Shown: positions 1-10,000 of the stretch, piece by piece
Layout: each line of letters starts with the position of its first letter
Position numbering within the stretch: position 1 is the stretch's first letter
Source: Tubiluchus corallicola
Lineage: Eukaryota; Priapulida; Priapulimorpha; Priapulimorphida; Tubiluchidae
NCBI GenBank assembly: GCA_030141605.1
Contig: JAQGDQ010001322.1
Coordinates: 20,001 to 47,302 of the forward strand
Reading direction: 5' to 3'
DNA: 27,302 nt
The notes under the pieces: generated by a model
The model's input: the letters and a program-made list of their open reading frames with translations, nothing else
Database searches by the model: none
Told to the model about the DNA's origin: nothing
Made by a program: the position numbers and the translations under genes

Positions 1-1
1 A

Positions 2-217
2 TCAGGCTGTAACTTCCTCTTTCAATTTTTCGATGTAGCTACTTTTCATCCAAACTTTTAACATTTTCTTTTCCAATTTTTCTTTTTTTAATTGTTCAAT
101 CGAAGCCAACAGACAACAAAGCATGTCTGCATATTGGCACCATAATTTGACTAACATCCCTTGATGAATAATTATTGCCAGAGTTTGACGGAGTAAAGTT
201 TGATGTCGTCTAAACAC
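2..217 (-). pseudogene. PIF/Harbinger-like transposase fragment, frameshifted, at window edge
   Basis: A 71-codon minus-strand frame ends in KVWMKSSYIEKLKEEVTA and a stop. Read one base out of phase, the last bases give ERGSYSL. The order K-x-W-x-K/R, then a basic stretch, then RGSYxLL is what I associate with the start of Harbinger/HARBI1-type nucleases, so the simplest reading is a transposase gene with a one-base shift running off the left edge. The N-terminal part (to about residue 45) is not recognisable. The match is short and from memory of the family, so the assignment is tentative. No terminal repeat could be fixed. Confidence 0.45.
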
Positions 218-519
218 GTGTCAATTCTTAAATTGACAATTTTTGTTTGAAAGTTTAAAAACTGGTCGTGTAAACGGACAAAGCTGGACAATTTTAGTTA
301 CATATGTCCGCGCTCTCTCATAGATTTTAGTTAATTACAGATTTTGCAACATTTAGTTGCGCAGTTGAAAGTTGCATGTCTGCGCGGTGTATTTTAATAG
401 CTTAGAAGCTTAAAATAATCGATGACACAAAAAACAGTGTCGCTTCTGCACTTTTGCCCATAGCTTGAAAGCTTGCAGCAAGATCAGATGTGTTTTTTCT
501 TCGACTACGTCCGAAACGA

Positions 520-604
520 AATTATTATTATTATCCACAGCACACCAACCCACACCCATCACATCACCCAAACCCATAATTATTATTATTATTATTATTA
601 TTAT
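520..604. repeat. (ATT)n microsatellite pair
   Basis: Two short ATT-repeat tracts, about 520-534 and 577-604, are separated by about 40 bp rich in CACC/CATC. No coding signal lies in the surrounding 220-1026 apart from G- and C-homopolymer tracts near 805-820. Confidence 0.85.
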
Positions 605-1026
605 CGCCATAGTTGATTGTATGGCATTAATGGCGTTGTGATGGGAGTGATATGAGAACATCATTCACACATTCCGATATCTAACGCCAAATTTGCGCAG
701 TTTTTCATTGAGAGTCAGTGCTGCCTGTTTAGGTCCCATTTTAGACTTCTAAAATGTCTTAAATACGGGAAAATGCATCAGTGGCCGAAACCTCACACCC
801 CACTGGGGGGGGGGGGCTCCCACAGACCTAGAAATTTGTAGGTAAAACGGGCTTTGTACGGAGGGTGGGCAAGAATGCTTATACACGCTTTCACCATTCT
901 ATGCAAAACCTTTGACAGTCCTACTGTATAGTAGCATAACCGATGTACAAACCCTATAGGCTACAGCGAACGAAATTTGTAGCAAAAGCGATAATCTGTT
1001 ACAATTTTGTTTGTAATATATTTTAG

Positions 1027-1093
1027 GCTGGAATTCCATATCTGGAAAACTACAAGAATCCGTGTTTTTATAAGGAATTAAAGAATAAAACAG
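1027..1093 (+). CDS. sulfotransferase exon a (NPCFY segment)
   Basis: Follows a TATATTTTAG acceptor and ends ACA-G before GTAATG. It translates as AGIPYLENYKNPCFYKELKN and a few more residues. The N/S-P-C-W/F-Y motif precedes the PAPS loop in CHST15 relatives. The trailing G joins AC of the next exon to make GAC, which supports the junction. Confidence 0.7.
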
Positions 1094-4000
1094 GTAATGT
1101 AACTCTTAAATAAATCCAAGCTGTATTCTAACTCACATTTTTTTGTCTTTCAAGTTTGGAAACATATTAAGTATTTGTGTATTTGTGGGACGGGGCGTAC
1201 GAGGCGGGGATCGGGGGGAGGGGTTTTTGGTTGCCCTCCCAGAGCAAATAAATTTTACTTTTTCGGGCAAAAAGTATTTATTTTCAAGGTAAATTATTGT
1301 ATAGTAAAATTTCGAAATTTAATATTGAACATTAAAAATGCTTAAAATAGACATGAAAACATTTGTAAGCTCGCTGGCTTTAAAGAATGCCAAACTAAAC
1401 TTACATTTTATTTTATTAAAAAATTTCTGCTAATTTGTGCTTGAAAAATGAAAATGTTCGCAAAGTTTAGTATTGCAAAACGTTTTTCACATTAAACATG
1501 TTTATTTTAACATTAAATTTACACATGCTTGCAACACTACAGCATTTAACAATGTCGTTGTATCTTTTGCAATAAGAATTCCGATAAGAAAGTGTTGTAA
1601 ATTGCGTTACTTCATAAAACGTCGGCCATTACACTCGGATTAATTGAAAAAAAGTCCCTTCCATCGTGGCGATGCACGTCAGGTGTTGTGAAAGTGGAGA
1701 GCCTCTATTCATCTAAATCTGGCCCTGACTAGGCCTATGAATGTTTTGTTTTTAGATACTTTAGTCAGCCTATATCGTATATAAATATATATATGTATCT
1801 GGCTGTTCACAAGGTATATATAGGCTATGGCAAGTTGGAAAACTTTCGGGGCAAATTCCTTCTGCCCCCTTGTGAGACTTCTTCCCGTACGCCTATGCTG
1901 AAATTGTGGGTTCGTAACATCATTGATTTCCTCCAAGTTAGACTGATTTCATTACCGGCTTAAACCAGTTCTGTTCCAAAAAATTATGTAAGTTTTCACT
2001 AAAGCGACAACAAGATCACTTTAAACATCTTTACAGAATAGTACATGTATTCGTTCAACAACAAAGACAACATTTATTTACCGTCGCTCAAAATTCCCTT
2101 ACAGACGTTTCGACTGTTTTAGGACAGACGCTCGAATGTCTGCCGTATTTTTACGTTGTCGGTTTTCAAAAATCAGGAACAACTACCTNNNNNNNNNNNN
2201 NNNNNNNNNNNNNNNNNNNNNNNNNNNNNNNNNNNNNNNNNNNTCAGTGGTGGGGGATTATTCGGTTCATGAAAGGTAAAGCGGTAAAATATGTTAAATT
2301 ACGTGTAGCAATAGTCTTTAGTTTAGACTTCATTTTACTGACACATCACTAACCATTCGGTGAATAAGACTATAGCCAATAAATCTGGATAGGCCCTCAG
2401 AGGTAGCCTTAATGATATTTAGCAACTCGCTTATTGGTTAACCCGGGTAAAAAGGTATGCCAAACAACGTCATTTCTATTCAATTCAATTCAATTTATTT
2501 ATCTCTTTATAGTGTTAAAATAAAACATGATTAATAAAAGAATCTCTAATAAGTTTTGAAGAATGGTTAAAATAATTATAGATAGATCTAGAACAAGAGA
2601 AAGGATAGCGAAAAGACTATAAAGTCATCTGCTATCCTTTACCGAATATAGATAAAAAGATTTTTTTAGACACTAGTGGGCATTAATGTTATCAGTTTAA
2701 TTCAGGAAACAATAGTAATTTTTAAAATTATGACATTTCTATATAATCCAGAGAAAAGAATATACATGTAGTTTAATTAGCGGGCAACAAAATAAGGTCA
2801 ATCTCGATGAAACTAAAAATTGCATTTAGATTTTATGTGAAATACAGGTGAAAATTGTTATGAAATGATAAAAACACTTTGGGTTAATAATGCTATTAAT
2901 CAACAACAGGAGTTAAATACATTTTGATTTGAGTTCAACTTCATTATTTCTAGGCTTATTGATTAAGAACAAATCTACTGACTTGGACAATAATACTAAA
3001 CTAGATCGAGACCTTTCGTTTGATGTATAGATCGCCGCAAATGGTGCCCTCGTCGAAGCTGTAGCCTCGAATCTTATATGTATATATATATATATATAAA
3101 TAAATAAATATATATATATATATATATACCAAGAATATTAATATAATAGATAATATAATTCTCAATATTATTCGTGTTCGTTATTCATGTTGAGTAACGA
3201 CAAAGGCTGTTGATGAATCTATATAAAAACTGAAGAACAGTTCTACAACATTTTTAATGCTTTCCGAGAAGTTTGATAGCAATCTGACCTGTGATATTTT
3301 AAAGCTAATATTTAATGAAATAAGTACCGCTTTGGCCTTTGGGCTGAAATATTCCGTGCCCATGCCTGTGCCGAATTTCAGGACTGGATATAAGCATGTT
3401 TAGTTAAGCATAGCGTTTAGGACCTCCGTTTGTTGATTAATCTTAAGATTGTTGTAGCCCCTGAATAGGCTTAGCTCATCCCGCTGTCTTGCAGTCACAG
3501 GTTTCTACTCCCTAGAAGCTAGGACATTACATTCTATGATATTACCATCCACATCCATTTCACCACCATTGAAATAATATATATATTATTTTAGCACAGT
3601 AAATAAGTATATATATATATATATATATACACTAATATTGATATTACTATTATTAATATATATATATATATACTGTCACTGCCACGGGAATCTATATATA
3701 ATAATAATAATAATCTTTATTTGCCATTAAAATACATTGATAATCACTGATAAAAACTTTACAGAGATGATCAATCAGTGTTAGTTAATAAAAACTTACA
3801 CTGCTAAAGGCAAATGCGTCAGTGCAATCTAAACGACTGTGCAGTAATGGAAAGTAACGACGAATAAAATTAAACATATTTACAACTATGCACAAAAAAT
3901 GAAAAAATTATGATTTAATTAATATGGCCGTGGATATATGTTGTCGTACTGGTGTGATGGTATTTCATATCTCGATCTATTACATAATCGAGCCTGAAAA

Positions 4001-7000
4001 CCTCGGGATTCGGGTGGTGCGTCGTGTTGTTTTATAAAATCATTTGCTGGCGTAATCTTTAACAGAATCTGTCCTTCATTAATCTCTAGCAAATGATTAA
4101 TGCTGGGAAACAGCCGAGACACCAGGAGCAGTATTGAAAAACGAAGAGGAATTGATATATATTGGCAGTGTTTCCGGAGAAGTGAGGAAACAAGATGAAG
4201 GAGAGGCCTGGTTTGCTTATTATGTAACTTACCCAAGAACAACCACTTAATCAATTTGTAGAGCTTTAGTTATTTAATATGGCAAATTTAATAATTCCAT
4301 GACTTAGCTCGTTATTTGACGTAGAGACAAGTTTAAAAGAACCATTGAATGTAACCAGTGTGCACGCGTATATTCTGCATTATATGAAAGGCTACATGCT
4401 AATTATACATTAAATAGTTGTTCTCGATGAAGCAGTATGAAAGAGTATATTTTTCAATTTTACAAAAAAAAAACTTGAGTAACTCTGTAGAAAATTTACA
4501 TGCATAGTGATGAACGTTTTATATTTCTACCTCCTTTCGGGTTATAAATACATTTTTGTGCTTATCTCTATGCTTAGACATTTCATACATTGCTCTCAAG
4601 CGGGGGGGGGTGAAAAGGGGCCTTCACTGCTGTTCACATTGTCATTGTTTAGTTATAACTTACAATTGATTCGCTACGACACTTTTTAGTGACCAGTCCA
4701 GTAAGTTTGGAGGGCAGTAACTGTTCTTGCTGTGTTCTAGGAGACGATTACTACAGCAGAATAAATTTAGAAAAAAAGTCGACATCTGCGTATTTTCGAG
4801 AAAGGCAGGATTTCTTCCAAGGTAGGTTTTGATGTTTTTAGAGTGACTATTCTTGGAAACGCTCATGGTATAGTCATTTATACATCAACGACAGCTCGTA
4901 CACATGTTGTTTTCCCTACGCACAAATATATTTATTTTTCTACATTCATCTTGCAAACGTCATTGCACAAGGGAAAATAGTTCATTTAGCCAAGCTAATT
5001 ATCTGTTTATTAGGTAGGCCTATAACAGCTGTGTACATTTTGACTTTTTCTCTGTTTCAACTTATCTGTTTTGTAAAGAGGCAGATAGTAAAATAATTCG
5101 TTGATTTGGTTGTGTGAAGCTGATTATATTGGTGTTTTAGGGATGGCAAAACTATGAGGAGTCCGATTATAAAACTACACGTTTATTGAACATCAACCAC
5201 AATAAATATAACAGATAGTAATGTAACGCCCCCTGATCTAGCCTGCTCTCCTTCAGCTCCCAGACTCAATCCCCTGAGCTGGGCGCATCTCAAGGCTTAT
5301 ATCTCGTGCGCCGAGCTTCGACGCTTCGGTTCTGAATCACTTGCTCACGTGACACCACTCCTTAATTGGGCTTCATGCCAGCATTCATCAACATGATTAT
5401 ATATCATAATCTAATGCTTTTAACATAATTTAACAGCTCCTCTTTACTCAGATTTTGCCTCCTTGCTCAACCTGTCACCTGGTAAATGAGCACGGTAACC
5501 CACTATATAATGTAAGAAAACGTCAACAGGTCGCACATCAATTGATCTATCATTTCAATTTGTTACATTACTCACGTTTACTATTATTGGTCAATAGTTG
5601 GTCAGGAGTCAATCGCACTGCTTTTAAATCAGAGAAAAAGCAATCGATAGAAAAAAGGGCAGCGAGAAGGTAAAAAAATCGGTAAACAGAATCAGCGGCA
5701 AAAAATGGCAAATGTAAAAAAGGCGGTAGATAAAATTTAAAAAGCAAAAAAATCCTTTTCAGTTGATATTACGGTATCTTATTCTGCTAACTTGAATTTG
5801 CTCACATAATTGCACCAGGGATGAGAATGGCAAATTGCAAAAAAAACTCTGAAACAGGCCGGGGGTTCAGGGGCTGCGTAGGCCCCCATGGGGGTTGAAG
5901 GGCCCCCCTTGGAGCCAGCAATTTTGTGACCATAGAGAGCCACTAAGTGGACTTAAAATATCAGTTACCTTGTTTCATGCATAATTTAAAATACCCAACT
6001 ATCGAGGATACATGATACCTAATTGTCTGCAATTGACTCAAATAACTCCGTACAACTGATTCTATATTTTTATACATAGAGATCTACACGTGGTTACACT
6101 GATGTACGCGATGTAAACAAAGTGACAGCCTGCCAACTAGCAGTCAGCTTGTGAAATAATGTACTGGGTCCGTAAAAATTTTCTCAACGAATTTACGCGA
6201 TTTACAAAAATGGCACTACTGGTCTTCCAAAAACTTGGAATTCTGCGTATCCGCGGAAAATTCTCATCCCTGAATTGCACTGTACGTAATGGGAATGTTT
6301 TAAGTAGAGACCTGCATCTTAATTTGTCAATAATTAATTAATTGCGCACACAGTGCAATGATCTAATTTACAGACTCAAGCAGCGGTGAAACAAGTCTCA
6401 GTAGATACATTCAAGCCTTTAGTGATGCCGCTAAAAAAATCGAGGAGGCTGAAGAGAATTCTTTTCACAACAAGATTACAGGTAAATCATTTCTAGCCGC
6501 GTTTAACACTAAACTGCGGGGTCAAGTTAACGCAAATGGTTGAGGCACTAACGTTATATTTTAAACAGGTAAGCATAATGTTAAGTCATATACTTTGCAT
6601 GGGAAAGAGTAAAATTTATTCTGTTTGTATAGTGGATAGTACGTTGTGTGAGCCGTGTGTAGCTGTTTATAGATGTTTGAGGAATGGTAGAGCTATTAAG
6701 AGAGAAATTTATAACATAACACGTTTATTAAATATCAACACAATAAATATAATACATATATGGCAATGCCAAGGCCCCTGATCTAACGAGAGAGACGTTC
6801 CAGCTTCCAGGTTCACTGTCAGGCTCAACTCAACTGCCGGGCTGGGGCTGTCTGCGTCTTATATACGTGCGCCTGACAGTGTGCAGCCTGACACTGGGCA
6901 GGGCCTATTTCAGCCTAAGCGAGGCCCGGGGAAATGGGGCGTGTGAGGCCCTGTCGGGGGGGGCACAATGGTCGGCGCCAAAGAAAATTTTTGAACTGCT

Positions 7001-10000
7001 AGAACGCAGGAGAAGCATTTTCGAAGAGAAAATATGGAGTTATACAGTTGTTAAAAGAAAGAACAATTGAAAGAAAAACTGCTTTATTCTCAAGACCAGT
7101 CCTTAATACTTGTCAAATAGTCAAATCAAAAACAACATCTTTGCAATATGTAATACCGTACTGTCACTTCCGTAGAAGCCGGTGTTAGAAATTCCGAAAT
7201 TGAAAACAGCTGAACATCGGCACCGAGCCGCACAAGGCAAACGAGAGAGAGAGGGAGAGAAGAGGCAGTATGTTCGCATAAAGGAAAAAAGTTACCTCGG
7301 CGCGAGGCCCCCCCTGGAGTTTGAGGCGACGGGGAAGTATCCCCACTTCCCCCCTTGAAATAGGGCCTGACACTGGGTCAATTCTCGCCCACGTCGTCAC
7401 GTGGTACCACTCCTTAGCTGGCTTCCTTTTTGCGAGCATATCATCTCCTGCTCTTAGAATAATTTAACAGGTTCTCTTTACTGAAAGTTCTTTGAGATTT
7501 AATTGAAAATCTCCTTTCTCTGATTAAATTTAAATTTAAAATCCCATGCTCACTGTTTGCTTTGACAGAGTGCCGCGTACAGCAATAATAAACTGTAGCC
7601 TTACCCTATACTACAGGCAGGCCCTATTTCGGGGGGGGGGGTAGTGGGGATACTTCTCCGGGGCCTCACCCTCCAGGGGGGCCTCGCGCCGAGGTAACAT
7701 TTTTTTTGCTTTATGCGAACATACTCCCTCCTCTTTCTCTCTGTTGCCACACGCGTGCCGTTTGCCTTGTGCGGCTCGGTGCCGATGTTCAGCCGTTTTC
7801 AATTTCGAAATTTCTAACACCGGCTTGTACGGAAGTGAGAGTACGGTATTACATATTGCAAAGATGTTGTTTTTCATTTGACTATTTGACAAGTATTTAA
7901 GGACTGGTCTTGAGAATAAAACAGTTTTTCTTTCAATTGTTCTTTCCTTTAACAACTGTATAACTCCATATTTTCTCTTCGAAAATGCTTCTCCGGCGTT
8001 CTAGCAGTTCAAAAATTTTCTAGGCGTCAACCATGGTGGCCCCCCTCCCAAGGGGGCCTCACACGCCCCACTTCCCCGGGCCTCGCTTAGGCTGAAATAG
8101 GCCCTGACTACAGGTATACCTGAAATTGAGTAACATCAAATTCACTAGCTTACAAGTACAGTGCAAAGTTCACACATTTTCAAGAGCATTGTTACAGTCA
8201 CAATTTAGAAGCCTGCACACATGCGTCTTTTGTTGTTAAAAAATTTGATCATTACTATTTTAGGTCAATATGAATGAAATTTCACTGTTCTGAAACAGCT
8301 GCCATGTTTTGCTTGTGTATTGGCTTGTTTCTATAATTAAGCTTACTACTGAATCTAGGTTCACTGAAAAAAAATCTTCCCACATAACTGTATATAACTA
8401 CCACTATTTCATTTTGCCCCAGGCTGTGTTACAACATTATACCGAGCGAAGGGTTTGTTGTTACATTTTTATTTTTCATGATACCTCTATGGCTTCGCAA
8501 TCCCTTACAATGTTAATGACTTCGTTTGTAGAGGGTTTTGAGTACTTCGTCTGTGTACTAGTCAATGCACAGTCACTAAGCGTTTACGTATCTACAAAGA
8601 AAATATGCGAAACGTTACAACCAACTCCGATCTCTCATACTTGTTACACTGATTGTGACGATGATGACTATGAAGATGATTATTACAGCAATATGTTTTT
8701 AGTAAAATTTAATTATATACAACATGATATTTTGTAATAAAGTAAAAGCCAAAAAATGAATTATTGCGAATGAGTTGAAAAGAAGATCATGGCATCTTAT
8801 CATGTATGAATTTGACAAGGAGATTTATCACCATCTTCTGCGGATGGCACTGACCTGAAAACAGCGGATGATATTTACTGGTTGACACCATCAGCAAAAA
8901 TCATCGTTATTATGCGAAACCCAATGCACAGGTACGTCTACTGGTAGGCTTTATATTACTGTGTAAATATTTGCTCTGTTTTGCTTCTGTCACTCTCATT
9001 CTCGTTCATCTTTTCTTCTTTTTTTAGTTATTTCTCCCTTGCTAGTTTTCCTCGATTCTCTTCCTTCATCTCTCTCTCTCTCTCTCTCTCTCCCTCTCTC
9101 TCTGTAATTCATTACTCACTTTTCTAAGTTTGATATTTATATCTAATAAAATTTGCGATACCTAATAACAATAGCATTTTGTAAAAAAATCACTACCTAT
9201 AATGTATCTGTGTATTACAAAGAGAAGAAGCTTATTTTAATACTCTCAAGCTTGCACGAAAATACAAAACTGACTTAATGTTAAAAATGCTGATGATAAG
9301 ATATAACATTTATAATACACTTGTTACCGATAATATGATTTTACAGATTGATGTCTTGGTACGATAGTGAAAAAAACGTGCGCCTTATTTCCAATGAAAA
9401 GAAACCGCTTACGCCTGAACAAATTCACGAAGACGTCAAAAGAAAAATATCCGTCTTTCGTAATTGTTCTGAACAATTAAAAGCGAACATTACTAACAGA
9501 TATTTTTGTGCCACAGATAGAAACTTCAGACCAAAATCTATAAAGGTAAGTGAATATTGATTTTCTACTAGTTAATTAATTAACCCAGTTAACAGGGCAA
9601 TTTATGTTTTATTAACGCAACACTGATAGCTATGTTCGCAAAAAAGAAAAATAACGAACGTATACATTTATTTCATATATGTATATTTTCATATTTTGAA
9701 GTGGTTAGTATAACGTTACTAAAAAATCAAACAGGTCTCACGTTACATTGACTAACAATATTAATTGTACTTAGTATTTGAGAAATGCGGCAAGTATAAC
9801 TTAATTCAGACATGGTTATACTGTATACAACTCGCAAAGTACAGGGATGAGAATGACAAATTGCAAAAAACTCTGAAACAGGCGGGGGATTTGGGGGCCG
9901 CGTAGGCCCCCATGGAGGTTCAAGGGGCGAAGCAACAAATTGCAATTTTATATACTGGGTCCGTAAAAATTTTCACAACGTATTTACGCGATTTACAAAA

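Larger units (their letters stand above)
2276..6373 (+). other. 4.1-kb sulfotransferase intron filled with repeats
   Basis: Between exons b and c. It holds two LINE-like antisense 3' tails (about 2480 and 3700), (TA)n tracts, a small minus-strand open frame (3919-4254), one copy of an older repeat (about 5155-5450) and a hAT-like element (5816-6272). The stretches 2520-3000 and 4260-5100 show nothing recognisable beyond AT-rich sequence and a short G tract at about 4602. Confidence 0.7.

Noticed and set aside
6159-6341. Open frame beginning MYWVRKNFLNEF
   Set aside because: Lies mostly inside the CAGGGATGAG-family element and its deleted copy breaks the frame; no transposase similarity.
5155-7480. 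A complete LTR retrotransposon bounded by R1 and R2
   Set aside because: The sequence between them contains a sulfotransferase exon and a hAT element but no gag-pol, and the copies have diverged, so they are independent insertions.
8309-8737. 142-codon plus-strand open frame in a sulfotransferase intron
   Set aside because: No domain, no splice sites that fit the neighbouring phases, and exons c and d join in phase without it.
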